This document shows, one piece after another, positions 1 to 9,569 of a stretch of 64,000 nt of DNA. Under the pieces are notes generated by a model. The model did no database searches. It saw nothing but the letters and a program-made list of their open reading frames with translations, and was not told the DNA's origin. Position 1 is the first letter of the stretch. Each line of letters starts with the position of its first letter. The translations under genes were made by a program, and so were the position numbers. The stretch is from Pseudoalteromonas sp. P1-9 (GTDB lineage: Bacteria > Pseudomonadota > Gammaproteobacteria > Enterobacterales > Alteromonadaceae), in contig NZ_LKBD01000006.1 in assembly GCF_001399975.1 (NCBI RefSeq), forward strand, positions 1 to 64,000. The letters are read 5' to 3'.

Positions 1-3000
1 ATTATCCCAACCATCACCATCACTATCCGCTGCGACTAATGGGTCGTTATCTTGGCCATCAATTATACCGTCATTGTCTTGGTCGTTATTACCTGCATCA
101 AGTCCATTGTCAAATTCATACTGATTAGAGAGACCATCGCCATCTGAATCACCATTCGCATCAGCTACAACTGGGTTGGTACCGTTAGCAACTTCCCAAC
201 TATCTGGTAGTCCATCATTATCACTATCCGCACTTTTTGGGTTCGTACCGGCTAAGTATTCTTGATAGTTTGTTAATGAATCATTATCTAAATCGGCATT
301 TGCATCATCACTAAGCGCATTAGTACCATTTATTACTTCCCAGTTATCTGGAATTCCATCACCATCCGTATCAGCGACAAGAGGGTTAGTGCCATTTTGA
401 TACTCGCTAAGGTTACTTAAGCCATCTGAATCAGAGTCTGAAGTCGCACTACCATTACTCGCTAACTTTCTATATTCAGCAGGAATCCCATTCTCATTTA
501 TGTCAATAGGAAAACTTAAAGTATCAATATTCACGGTCTTACCATCACAAGATGAGTTACAGATCATTTTCCATGATAGCTGAGCAAAACCACTTAAATA
601 GCTTTCATTTGCAACTAAATGCGAGGACGTTAATTCAAATTTAGCAATATGCCATTGATTTTTCGTATCTTGACTTGATGATGCCCAGATTTCAGATCTT
701 TCGATAATACCCGTACCAGGCATCCCCTTCAGAGCAACCACTAGTTTGTCTTGGCTGGGTTCAAAACCATCTGAGAATTTAAAGCTAAAAAACACCGTTC
801 CAGGGGTTAATTTGCGTACTGTTGGATTGGCAAATTCATCAGTTTTAAACACCGAATTAAATGCTACAGTTTTATTATTGTTAGTTAACTGCAAAGAATG
901 GTTACCGTCATAGCCATCTGTTAAATCAAGTAAGCGTGTATAATCATTAACAGCCGCAATTGGCGATAACGATGTGTTGTCTTCTATAAAAGACTCAACA
1001 CTATCTATTTGACCTTGTGAAGCCCAAGGGTAATCTTGAGTAAATTCACCAGAAGAGAAACTAAAGTACCTTCTATTGAGTAATGAAGTATCTAGGGCTG
1101 ACTTGTATATAGCATTTTGGATATAACTTAGATTAAGTGGCCCAAGTACACTTTCTCTTAAACTACATGACGAATCCGTAACATGATTACACGTTTGGTA
1201 AACCGATAACTCTTCAAGGTTTGTCATACCATCTAAATCAGAATCTAATGCGGCATCAGATGAGTCAAACGGGTTCAGTCCTGCTTCACGCTCATCATCA
1301 TCAGAAATACCATCATTATCACTGTCACCATCAAGCTCATCGACAATGCCATCGCCATCGGTATCGACAGTAAACCTTGGGTCATCAACAAATAAATCGA
1401 TATGGTCAAAAGCACCATCACCGTCTCGGTCTGTTAAGAACACTTCTTTTGGTGTTAATGCATAGGTTTCACCAAAAACTTTAGCTGAGCCTGTCTGACT
1501 TTGTTCGTTATAGCCCCAACCAGTAAGAAGGCTGTAGTTTGCGATTCCTAGACTATGCTTTGCACTTGAATCAATATATGTATAGTTGTAATCATTCAAT
1601 ACTTGGATTGGTAGATACTCAAACGATGAGTCGGCCCCTGCGCCTGTTTGCGCATTTACATTATTACCCCATGCCCAAAGTTGACCTTCACTGGTTAATG
1701 CTAGGTTAGTATTTCCATCTGAAACTATTTGGCGCCACGAAGAAACAGTGTTAATGGCATTACCTGCGTCGAACATTTCTGGTGTTTCAACATTTACAAT
1801 ATCAACCGTTTCGCCATTTGCGACTTGCTTGGTTTGCGCCCCCCAAAAATAGATTTTATTATCATTTTTGACACCAAAGCCATAACCATTTGACGCAGTA
1901 ATCATCAACCAACCAGAGTCTACTAAAGTAGGTTCGACAAACGTGTCAACAATACCTGAATCACCCAACTCTTCATTTGCATTTTTACCCCAGGCAAATC
2001 GCTGCCCTGACGAATTTAAAGCAAAACTATAGCCATTAGCCGCTACAACTTGTTGCCACTCTGTTTCTAAACCAACTTGTTTAGGAACAAAAGAAGTACC
2101 TGTATAGCCTAATTGATTATCGCTATTACTACCCCACGCCCATAATTTACCATCAGTGTCAATCGCTAACGTATGCGTATCTGAAGTAGAAACGGTTTTC
2201 CATTTAGTGCCGAGTTCATTAGGTAAGGCTAGTTTGATTGCTGAAGAAACACTATTAGTATGCCCTAATCCTAATTGCCCGTGACTATTCGAACCCCAAG
2301 CATATAAATCTCCATTTACGTCTAGTGCGATTACGTGATTATTTGCAGACACCAAATCTACCCAGTCTTCTTTTCGATTGTAACTATCATCCAGCATAGT
2401 TAACGGGGAAGGCTTATCAATATAAGCTGTATTTTCTCCCGGATCGATAATAGCAGTCGTTAGCTGATGTGCTGTGTTATCTCCCCACCCCCAAATAGGT
2501 CCAATACCGAATGTTTCGTTAATCGTTTCTTTGACTGGACACACATCGGAATTGTAATCTGCAGGATTAAATGCGTAGTTTAAAACATCAAGGCTGTCAT
2601 CATTTTTAAAACATACATCTTTAGCCATAATAGCTAAGCTATGACCATTACCGCCTGCAGCTACAATCTTACTCCAACGCGTCCAAGCTTGGGGAGTTTT
2701 GCTGTATGAAGAAGATAGCAGATATGCAGACTGCAAGCCTAGTTGGCCACTCGAATTACTACCATGCGCAAAAATATCTCTCTTGTCATTTACTATTATG
2801 ACACTTCGTTCTTGAATAGCGTATTCATGGATTTTATTCCATTTTTCTACATGTTCGATATACCTAATCGCATCGTTTGAACCAGAAAAAAACTTATCAG
2901 AAGAAGTGGTATAATATTGATTAAGTCCCCAAAAATATAAATCATTGTCCTTATTAGCGATCGCTTGGTAATTCGTCCTAACTTGAACTTTCCCGTTCAA

Positions 3001-3972
3001 TGATTCACTGGCTTGTGAAAGCCCCTCAGGTGATGTAATAAAACTGTCAAATGGCTTGAAATTTCCTGATGAAAAAGGCACTGTTTGAGGAGCAATGACA
3101 TTATCACCCCATTGCAAAGCATAACCAAATTCGTCGATAGCTACCGCTTTATATTTTCCAGCGTCAATCTCTACCCACTTCTTCTTAACATTTGCAGTAG
3201 AATTTGGATGAGTTATTTCCGTTAAATTAGTAAAAATTCCACCGTTGATGCCCGTACCACTTAATCCAGCATCGTTTTCGCCAAAAAAGAAAGCTTCACC
3301 TAAATTATTTATCGCAAAGTAACCACCTAAACTGCTACTATCAGCCGCTGCAACATCAATCCAAGTTGCGCTTCCATCCTTTAATCTAGGCGCTTTAATT
3401 TCTGTTACCGGTACTTCTACCTCATTAACCATTTCGGTAACATCAAAAAGCTGCTTCTCATTGTTGCGGCCCCAAACAAATAAGTCGCCATTCGTTGATA
3501 TAGCGATTGTTCCAAAGCTTGCAGCTTGGAGATTGTTGATCACAACATTCTCTATTGGTGTATTACCGTCAGCTTGATAAAAACTATCTACTTTCGTTGG
3601 CGTTAGAATTGTTGTACTTGATTGATTGATGCCAAGTACTGAATAGCGATTTGCACCCCAAGCCCAAAGTACTCCATCAGTATCTAAAGCGAAGCTATTA
3701 TATGGTCCTGCAAAAATCTTTTGCCACTTGACTTGAGGCTTTTCAGCGATAAATACTTTCTGAGGGTTATACTCTTGAGCCACAGATAAACTTGGGTTAC
3801 CTAATTGACCGCTTGAATTGCTACCCCAACTCCAAAGATCTCCATTATGATCTATTGCAAGAGTATGGTACCAACCAGCGGTAACTGTACGCCATTTAGC
3901 TTGTGTTGAAGCTGATAGATTAGCAACAAAAAACAATAAAAAGAAAAGTAGTATAAAGCGCATATACAACAT
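1..3972 (-). CDS. Exported RCC1-repeat / thrombospondin type 3 repeat protein (3' end outside window)
   Basis: The reading frame is open from an ATG at 3972 to the left edge (1324 codons), so the C-terminus is missing. The start is set by a GGAG ribosome site 6 bases upstream; the first residues (MLYMRFILL) begin a hydrophobic signal peptide ending near ANLSAS. Roughly the first 800 residues are RCC1-type beta-propeller repeats, seen as recurring 'LWAWGSN' and 'QLG' motifs about every 55-70 residues. After this come Asp-rich calcium-binding thrombospondin type 3 repeats (DTDGDGIVDELDGDSDNDG), then a beta-rich domain of about 200 residues with one Cys pair (CNSSC), then more type 3 repeats (DSDNDGLPDSWEV) up to the edge. 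It is probably a large secreted or surface protein. The adjacent type II secretion system could export it (inference). Function unknown. Confidence 0.85.
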   Translation of the reverse strand, partial: MLYMRFILLFFLLFFVANLSASTQAKWRTVTAGWYHTLAIDHNGDLWSWGSNSSGQLGNPSLSVAQEYNPQKVFIAEKPQVKWQKIFAGPYNSFALDTDGVLWAWGANRYSVLGINQSSTTILTPTKVDSFYQADGNTPIENVVINNLQAASFGTIAISTNGDLFVWGRNNEKQLFDVTEMVNEVEVPVTEIKAPRLKDGSATWIDVAAADSSSLGGYFAINNLGEAFFFGENDAGLSGTGINGGIFTNLTEITHPNSTANVKKKWVEIDAGKYKAVAIDEFGYALQWGDNVIAPQTVPFSSGNFKPFDSFITSPEGLSQASESLNGKVQVRTNYQAIANKDNDLYFWGLNQYYTTSSDKFFSGSNDAIRYIEHVEKWNKIHEYAIQERSVIIVNDKRDIFAHGSNSSGQLGLQSAYLLSSSYSKTPQAWTRWSKIVAAGGNGHSLAIMAKDVCFKNDDSLDVLNYAFNPADYNSDVCPVKETINETFGIGPIWGWGDNTAHQLTTAIIDPGENTAYIDKPSPLTMLDDSYNRKEDWVDLVSANNHVIALDVNGDLYAWGSNSHGQLGLGHTNSVSSAIKLALPNELGTKWKTVSTSDTHTLAIDTDGKLWAWGSNSDNQLGYTGTSFVPKQVGLETEWQQVVAANGYSFALNSSGQRFAWGKNANEELGDSGIVDTFVEPTLVDSGWLMITASNGYGFGVKNDNKIYFWGAQTKQVANGETVDIVNVETPEMFDAGNAINTVSSWRQIVSDGNTNLALTSEGQLWAWGNNVNAQTGAGADSSFEYLPIQVLNDYNYTYIDSSAKHSLGIANYSLLTGWGYNEQSQTGSAKVFGETYALTPKEVFLTDRDGDGAFDHIDLFVDDPRFTVDTDGDGIVDELDGDSDNDGISDDDEREAGLNPFDSSDAALDSDLDGMTNLEELSVYQTCNHVTDSSCSLRESVLGPLNLSYIQNAIYKSALDTSLLNRRYFSFSSGEFTQDYPWASQGQIDSVESFIEDNTSLSPIAAVNDYTRLLDLTDGYDGNHSLQLTNNNKTVAFNSVFKTDEFANPTVRKLTPGTVFFSFKFSDGFEPSQDKLVVALKGMPGTGIIERSEIWASSSQDTKNQWHIAKFELTSSHLVANESYLSGFAQLSWKMICNSSCDGKTVNIDTLSFPIDINENGIPAEYRKLASNGSATSDSDSDGLSNLSEYQNGTNPLVADTDGDGIPDNWEVINGTNALSDDANADLDNDSLTNYQEYLAGTNPKSADSDNDGLPDSWEVANGTNPVVADANGDSDGDGLSNQYEFDNGLDAGNNDQDNDGIIDGQDNDPLVAADSDGDGWDN

Positions 3973-4090
3973 ACGTTACTCCAACAAAAGTGACCAATAA
4001 ATCATCACTCGGAATGATACATTAACAGGGCATTATGACTCAAGAGAAGTCATGTATCCGAATTGTAACCAAACTAAGAAAAAAAGACCA

Positions 4091-4118
4091 GTTATAGGTT
4101 AAAATTAATACAAAACAA
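4091..4118 (-). promoter_or_regulatory. Possible sigma-70 promoter for the RCC1/TSP3 gene
   Basis: On the minus strand TTGTTT and TATAAC are separated by 16 bases. This would start transcription about 115 bases before the ATG at 3972. The match is modest and the region is AT-rich, so chance is possible. Confidence 0.3.
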
Positions 4119-4196
4119 TTAAGTACTGTTTTTATATTACTGTTTTAGATGAAAAGAATTTAAATAAGTTCAACTTACCACATTGTGAATAGGCAT

Positions 4197-4227
4197 AAAA
4201 AAAGAGGGCTAATGCCCTCTTTTTATT
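4197..4227. terminator. Bidirectional Rho-independent terminator
   Basis: A GAGGGC / GCCCTC stem with a TAAT loop is flanked by an A-run on the left and a T-run on the right, giving U-tracts on both strands. It lies 14 bases after the stop of the 663-residue secreted protein on the minus strand, so it should end that transcript. Confidence 0.85.
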
Positions 4228-4240
4228 TAACAATTAACAA

Positions 4241-6232
4241 TTACTGCCACTGACGGCCGTCGTTGTTGTTGTTTGTTTTGTATAGTACTGGAGAATCAGC
4301 ACGGCCATCTGGGCTCTTGTTCTGTGCTGCAGCATGTACAAAGTTTTGTGGAGCATTCACTAGGAATGTCGCTTCGATGTGCCAGTTAAGAGAAGCATCA
4401 ACTGTACCCGCACCGAATTGAGTGTTGATAGCATTGATTAAGTCAGTACCGTTGAACGTGTACTGGCCTTCTGCTGGAACCATCTTAGGTAGTTTAACAC
4501 CAACGAAAGTGTTACCTACAGCTGGAGTATTGAAACCTGCATCAGTACCTGCGCCTTCACCTGCTGGAGCGATGATGATATCAGCTTGGATACCAGCGTC
4601 TGCAGGGAACTCGTTAGTTACTTTAACAACTGAACCCCAACCATTTGCATTTGGTAAGCTATATAGGTACGGAGTCTTGAATAGAGCACCGTCGATACCC
4701 CAAACGTGAGTTACGCCGTCAATCTTAACTGATTCAGCATCATCACGGTTATAAGTGATAGCACCAAGAACTGTTGACGTTTCACCGTATACAACAGGAA
4801 CGTTAACGTCTTGAGTGATAGAACCACCTTGCTTGATCACAACACCTGAAAGAACCCAGTCTTCAGCTGATTGAGCATTCGGGAATAATGGATCTACACC
4901 ATTCGCTTCAATGTCAATGTTAGCTTCAAGGTTGTTGTTAAGCGCATCCATTAAGCCTAGAGTAGCTAGAGTACCTGAACCTTTGAACTCTTCATTAATG
5001 TTAGCCGTTACAGTTACACCACCAGTACCAGTGTTGTCTTGACCGAAAGTTACATCTTCAACACCTGAAATCGACTCACCATCTAAACGAGATAGAGTGA
5101 ATTCCATAGTATTAGTGCTTTGTACGTCTAGACCTACGTCAGAACCGCTTGCGAACATAACTTTAGCACGTGAAATCAGACGGTCGCCTGAAGTTGCACA
5201 TACATAGTCTTGGAACGCTTGGCCGTCTGTAGTTGTTACTGTCTCATCCCACGTTTCACAATCAGCGAACGTAGTACGGTCAGTTTCAACTTCGATAGTT
5301 GTAGTCGCTTGGTCAACAACTGTTAGTTCGAAACCATCAGTTACTGTAATAACTTTAGAGTTAACGCTACCTGTGAATAGTGCTGTTAACGGAACACCCG
5401 CAGTGTTCGTTACTTTTTCTAGGTTAAGGTGAATTTCGTCGCCCTTAGTAGCAGTATCAGATAGTGCCCAAGTAGTTGGGTTATAAGTACCAGCACCGCT
5501 GTTAATCGCTGAATCAGTAGTTAAGAATAACTGAATGTTTTCAGGAAGCGGGAAGTTAGCTTGTAGTGGAGCTGCTGGAACGATGTCATCTGGGTCTACA
5601 GTTAAACTACCGTCGTGGTTACGACCGAAGAACTGGTTGCCATCAACTTCTGACGTATTCGTATCGATCTGGATTACGAAGCTATCTACTAAGTCAGAAT
5701 CGTTAGGGTTAACTGTGTATGAAGCTACTGAACCAACTTCTACAAAAGTGTTCGGTGTACCTAAACCACCAGCTACCTGAGCAACGATACGAACACTTTG
5801 AATATCAGAAACACGAATACCACCGTTAGCTGTGCCATTCGAACCATTGTGGATTTTGAATTCAAATGTTGCTTCGTTCGGAATCGCAGTATCAGCAGCG
5901 TAAGCTAAAGTTACGTCTGTACGCATTGAACCAACGAAAGAACCATTAGTGTTCCACACTGTATCAGCATCTAAATCAACGCGGAAACCAGCAAGAATCT
6001 GATCAACAGTTAGGTCATCGTTCACTACGTTATCGTAGTCGATACCAACGATCTCAGCAAAAGCAGCCGTACCGTTGTCAGCATTAGTTTGCGGACCAAA
6101 TTGACCTACTTGCGTAGTAGGAGTAGTGTCCTGACCACCGTATGTAACTAAACGAGCAGCGGCATTAGCTGTCAATGGAGCAGCTAGAGCACCTGTGATA
6201 GCTAGCGCTACTAGACCTTTTTTATAGTTCAT
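4241..6232 (-). CDS. Abundant secreted surface protein, possible S-layer protein
   Basis: 663 residues with a clear Sec signal peptide (MNYKKGLVALAITGALAAPL, cleavage likely after TANAA). The mature protein is acidic, Thr/Asn/Val-rich and low in Lys, with a likely disulfide pair (DCETWD and DYVCATSG near residues 335-355). I see no enzymatic motif. A consensus AAGGAG 8 bases before the ATG, a near-consensus promoter about 140 bases upstream and a strong terminator all suggest high expression as a single gene. Composition and location recall the Slr4-type surface-layer proteins reported in Pseudoalteromonas; this is a resemblance from memory, not an alignment. It directly follows the secretin gene of the type II secretion operon on the same strand and is a good candidate substrate for it. 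Alternative: an abundant periplasmic or extracellular structural protein. Confidence 0.7.
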   Translation of the reverse strand: MNYKKGLVALAITGALAAPLTANAAARLVTYGGQDTTPTTQVGQFGPQTNADNGTAAFAEIVGIDYDNVVNDDLTVDQILAGFRVDLDADTVWNTNGSFVGSMRTDVTLAYAADTAIPNEATFEFKIHNGSNGTANGGIRVSDIQSVRIVAQVAGGLGTPNTFVEVGSVASYTVNPNDSDLVDSFVIQIDTNTSEVDGNQFFGRNHDGSLTVDPDDIVPAAPLQANFPLPENIQLFLTTDSAINSGAGTYNPTTWALSDTATKGDEIHLNLEKVTNTAGVPLTALFTGSVNSKVITVTDGFELTVVDQATTTIEVETDRTTFADCETWDETVTTTDGQAFQDYVCATSGDRLISRAKVMFASGSDVGLDVQSTNTMEFTLSRLDGESISGVEDVTFGQDNTGTGGVTVTANINEEFKGSGTLATLGLMDALNNNLEANIDIEANGVDPLFPNAQSAEDWVLSGVVIKQGGSITQDVNVPVVYGETSTVLGAITYNRDDAESVKIDGVTHVWGIDGALFKTPYLYSLPNANGWGSVVKVTNEFPADAGIQADIIIAPAGEGAGTDAGFNTPAVGNTFVGVKLPKMVPAEGQYTFNGTDLINAINTQFGAGTVDASLNWHIEATFLVNAPQNFVHAAAQNKSPDGRADSPVLYKTNNNNDGRQWQ

Positions 6233-6549
6233 TAAGTTTCTCCTTTAGAACTTATTTATTTTGGTATACCAATTAAAGGTTGTATTAAAGCACAGGCGAT
6301 AAAGATGTCAATGTATAAATTGCCAACTACTACCTGTTTAAATTATTATTTTGGCTAACCGATTTGTTAGCGGCACTTTTTATAGCCACTCCACGCCCTA
6401 AAGTCAACCAAAACGTCTAATAATTAGAGCAAATTAACGCTATTGTCGCAATATTTTTATTGTTATTTTTACATTTTTTTAATAATTAATGAAAAATAAC
6501 TAATATATTGGAAATTAATTAACTCTACCTGCACTAAAAGCGTTTTAAC
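6233..6549 (-). other. Long leader and promoter region of the secreted protein gene
   Basis: 317 bases without a gene between the secretin stop and the 663-residue protein. It contains the sigma-70 promoter at 6379-6407, which leaves a 5' untranslated leader of about 140 bases. The part next to the secretin gene is very AT-rich and shows no convincing terminator, so some read-through from the secretion operon is possible. Confidence 0.6.
6379..6407 (-). promoter_or_regulatory. Strong sigma-70 promoter of the 663-residue secreted protein
   Basis: On the minus strand, TTGACT (6407-6402) and TATAAA (6384-6379) are separated by exactly 17 bases. Transcription would begin near 6372, giving a leader of about 140 bases. 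Among the best promoter matches in the window. Confidence 0.7.
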
Positions 6550-8562
6550 TTACAAGTTAAATTCAAAATTTTCGTACTCACTTGTAATGGCATCAATTGC
6601 CTCATTAATCCCTTCTTCACTAGCTATGATTCTAGGTGTAATCATAACCACTAATTCAACTCGATTTGCGCGTTCACTTTTACTGCCAAAGAATAAATTA
6701 CCAATAATAGGTAACTTCGAAAAGCCTGGCACACTCGTGCCGGCATCAGAGCTATCTTCACTAATTAAACCGCCAAGAATGATTGTTTTACCATCAATTG
6801 CGAGCAAATCTGTGTTAAATGAACGATTTAAGATTGTTGGAGAATTAATACCATCTATTTTATCTTCACCTACAGCGGAAACTGATTGCGTTAAGTTTAA
6901 GGCTACAACACCACGCGCATTAATTGTTGGCGTTACACTTAAGCTCACACCTGTACTTCTATATTGCACTGTTTGAAGGACCTGCTCTGTGTTTTCAATG
7001 TCACTAACAGTTTGAGTAATCACTGGAATTTCTGTCCCGACACTCATATTTGCACTGCGTCCATCTCTAACAAGTACGCGAGGTCTAGAAACTATTTTAA
7101 TACGCGAATTCGACTCTAAAAACTCCAAAGACGCGTTAAAGTCAACACCTTGAATAACGTAAGAAAGACCGTTACCAATAGATAAGCTAGATTTTTTATC
7201 TTGAGCAGCAAAGCCACTTTTTCTTGACCAATCAATACCTGTACTAAAGTTATTATCTAAGGTTACTTCAACAACCGCAGCTTCAATAAGCACCTGCCCA
7301 GGCATTACATCTAGGCGTTCAATTAACTCTAAGGCTTCATGATATCTTGAAGGTGTTGCGTAAAAAACTAATGCATTTTGAATTTCATCTACTGTCATTG
7401 CTAAGTCTTGCATAGAAGATGAACTAGAAGCCTCTTTTTTACCACCCTCAGCAGGTTTATCTTGTGAACTTGCTGAACTTTGATTTTTACTGCCACTCAA
7501 CTGAAAAAGCTTGCTCAAGCTTTTTCCCATATCGGCTGCACTGACATTCTTAGGGAAATAGGTGTAATACCTGCGACCATCCGAAGTACTTGGCACATCT
7601 AGCTTTTCAGTCCAATACATCACTCGGTCAAAAATCTCTTTAGAAGCAGAGTGAACTAACGCCGATCGCATACGTTTCATTGGCGTAATTGCAATGATTC
7701 CTTCCTTACCTTTTTCTGCAACTTTTAGCCCTTCAATAGCAAATATTTCTGTTAATTGACTCTCTAGCTCTTCAGGCGTTAGATAAACTAATTCGACAAT
7801 ACCAATATGGCGACCTTTCGCTGAGGGCCTGTCAAAAGCATTAACAATTTTTAGAACTTGCTCAACTTGCTGACGTACCCCTGTAATTAAAAGCGCATTG
7901 CGCTCAGCAAGGTATTGGGTTTGGCTATTCGTTAAACTTTGAGTGATACGATTAATTGAACGCCAATCGGCAAAATATAATGGTGCCACATGTAAAATTT
8001 GCCCCGTGACATCAGGCACATCACTTAAGCTTCGACCAACACCTAAGTTAAAGCCATCTTTTTTATTAAGATCCAACTCTTCAAAGAAGTAAACCCCTTT
8101 TTTTTCTTTAAATGCTATCTTATTTTGCTGAAGAATCTCTTTCGCATTCAAATAAAGCTGCTGTTTCGAAATTGGCTTTCTTAAGGTAAGCGACACGCGC
8201 TCTTGCTTACTTCGCACTTTATTAGAAAGTGCATAATCCAAATCTAGTTGTTCGCCAAAAACCAGCTGAATAAAATCTCTTATAAGTAAACCGTCGGCAC
8301 TAATTGTCACCTTACCATCATCAAAACTAGGTACCGCTTCCTGCTGTGTATTTGGAGGTGTAACCCCTGCACTATCTAAAGGTCCCAACTCTTTTAAAGT
8401 TAACTCCCCAACCTTATCAGCTTGCTGGTTAGGTAATACCTTCTGATTACTTGCTCGATCTGAATTAGACAAAACAGAAGGCTCAACCACTATACGTTCA
8501 CTTGTTTTACATCCCGCTAACGCTAAGACCACACAGGCTAATAAACTAGTCTTAAATTTCAT
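6550..8562 (-). CDS. gspD: Type II secretion secretin, lipoprotein form (GspD/XpsD-like)
   Basis: 670 residues. It should form the outer-membrane secretin channel. The N-terminus is a lipoprotein signal (lipobox LALAGC, Cys18), so it may reach the outer membrane without a separate pilotin, as XpsD does. An N0-like domain (about 88-150: 'LLIRDFIQLVFGE') is followed by N1-N3-type repeats with a Ser/Gln/Lys-rich disordered insertion near 355-385. The C-terminal secretin domain begins near 430 (VLIEAAVVEV) and ends with the typical 'KLPIIGNLFF' and 'VELVVMITPRII' motifs. It is the last gene of the operon, 4 bases after the GspC-like gene; its ribosome site (AAAAGG) overlaps that gene's stop. An MshL or PilQ secretin was considered, but the GspG-K, L and M genes upstream point to type II secretion. 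Confidence 0.88.
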   Translation of the reverse strand: MKFKTSLLACVVLALAGCKTSERIVVEPSVLSNSDRASNQKVLPNQQADKVGELTLKELGPLDSAGVTPPNTQQEAVPSFDDGKVTISADGLLIRDFIQLVFGEQLDLDYALSNKVRSKQERVSLTLRKPISKQQLYLNAKEILQQNKIAFKEKKGVYFFEELDLNKKDGFNLGVGRSLSDVPDVTGQILHVAPLYFADWRSINRITQSLTNSQTQYLAERNALLITGVRQQVEQVLKIVNAFDRPSAKGRHIGIVELVYLTPEELESQLTEIFAIEGLKVAEKGKEGIIAITPMKRMRSALVHSASKEIFDRVMYWTEKLDVPSTSDGRRYYTYFPKNVSAADMGKSLSKLFQLSGSKNQSSASSQDKPAEGGKKEASSSSSMQDLAMTVDEIQNALVFYATPSRYHEALELIERLDVMPGQVLIEAAVVEVTLDNNFSTGIDWSRKSGFAAQDKKSSLSIGNGLSYVIQGVDFNASLEFLESNSRIKIVSRPRVLVRDGRSANMSVGTEIPVITQTVSDIENTEQVLQTVQYRSTGVSLSVTPTINARGVVALNLTQSVSAVGEDKIDGINSPTILNRSFNTDLLAIDGKTIILGGLISEDSSDAGTSVPGFSKLPIIGNLFFGSKSERANRVELVVMITPRIIASEEGINEAIDAITSEYENFEFNL

Positions 8563-8566
8563 TAAT

Positions 8567-8992
8567 TTACCTTTTAAAAACTTTTAATTCTTGAGATTTA
8601 CCAGCTTTTTCAAAAACCGCACCGGACTTAGTGACTTTTACTAATTTGTACCCAGCAAAAACTTCGCCTGCTTTTAGTTTCTTAGCAGGCCACTTTCGAT
8701 TTGAAGCATTTACAAATGCATAAGGTTCAGGGGTGCTATAAATTGCTAACAATTGTAATTTAGGCTCTTTGGGAACTACTTTTTTTGCCTGCCCTTCAGG
8801 TTTATCTGTTTCTTTTATTTGACCAAACAAATGCTTGTTAAAACCCGGCTTTTCCGGTGCTTTTAGAGTTAACTCTTCAAGCGCTTCATCTGTAAACACC
8901 ACATCTTTAGTGTCAGTGTCAGACGGTAACACTCTATAATAAAGGTCAGAAGCAACAACCACTATAACAAATAGCGCCAACAACCTACTCAT
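8567..8992 (-). CDS. GspC/XpsN-like inner-membrane protein, short
   Basis: 141 residues from the ATG at 8992. One N-terminal membrane anchor (MSRLLALFVIVVVASDLYY) is followed by a charged Pro/Lys/Glu linker and a C-terminal beta domain ('LQLLAIYSTPEPYAFV...AGYKLVKVTKSGAVF') that matches the homology region of GspC/PulC, the part that touches the secretin N0 domain. The PDZ or coiled-coil C-terminal domain of classical GspC is absent. Its position between GspM and the secretin is that of XpsN in the Xanthomonas operon. Role inferred: a periplasmic clamp linking the inner-membrane platform to the secretin. Overlaps the GspM-like gene by 8 bases. Confidence 0.7.
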   Translation of the reverse strand: MSRLLALFVIVVVASDLYYRVLPSDTDTKDVVFTDEALEELTLKAPEKPGFNKHLFGQIKETDKPEGQAKKVVPKEPKLQLLAIYSTPEPYAFVNASNRKWPAKKLKAGEVFAGYKLVKVTKSGAVFEKAGKSQELKVFKR

Positions 8993-9569
8993 CAACTTGC
9001 CCTTTAATTATTAATTGCTGGAAACGAACATTAACCTCTGCAGCAGCACTACCGCGAGATGAACTAAAACGCGTATTCTTTAACAATAATTTTGGCTGCA
9101 CATTTTCCAACCAATAAACAAATTCTTGCAACGACTCTGCATATCCTCGTGCTCGAACCGTGTATTCTATCGTCACCATGCCGTTTTTTTCGTAGAGCTT
9201 TCTTGAGTTATTAGAAGCCAAGCTCAAATCAAGCTCGTTAACTTTACTTTTAATCAAGTCATTTAACTTAACTTGATTTGCTGTTACGGCACCTGTGTAA
9301 TACCAACTCTTAATTTCATTCAGTTTATTATCTAGCTCTTCAGAGTTTTGCTGAATAAGATTTGAAACTTCCGTAATACTGGCTTCACTTCGATACTGCA
9401 AGTTGTAAAAATCAGTCTGTTCTTTAATTTCTGCTTGCCACTCTAGCACCGGCATAACTAAAAATTTGATAGTCAGCAGCAACATGCATAGCAAAAGAAG
9501 TTTTGTATGCTTTTCCGAAATACCTTTTTTGGCTGCTAACTCGAATATATTTAAGGATAAAAAAGTCAT
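8985..9569 (-). CDS. GspM-like platform protein
   Basis: 194 residues. A cytoplasmic N-terminus of about 25 residues, one transmembrane helix (LLLLCMLLLTIKFLVMPVL, about 24-43), a coiled-coil stretch (about 55-100) and a C-terminal small alpha/beta domain ('MVTIEYTVRARGYAESLQEFVYWLENV') of the ferredoxin-like type seen in GspM/PilO. Sequence identity to GspM is not obvious by eye; the assignment rests on architecture and on position between GspL-like and GspC-like genes. It overlaps its upstream neighbour by 4 bases, so translation is probably coupled. Confidence 0.68.
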   Translation of the reverse strand: MTFLSLNIFELAAKKGISEKHTKLLLLCMLLLTIKFLVMPVLEWQAEIKEQTDFYNLQYRSEASITEVSNLIQQNSEELDNKLNEIKSWYYTGAVTANQVKLNDLIKSKVNELDLSLASNNSRKLYEKNGMVTIEYTVRARGYAESLQEFVYWLENVQPKLLLKNTRFSSSRGSAAAEVNVRFQQLIIKGQVDE

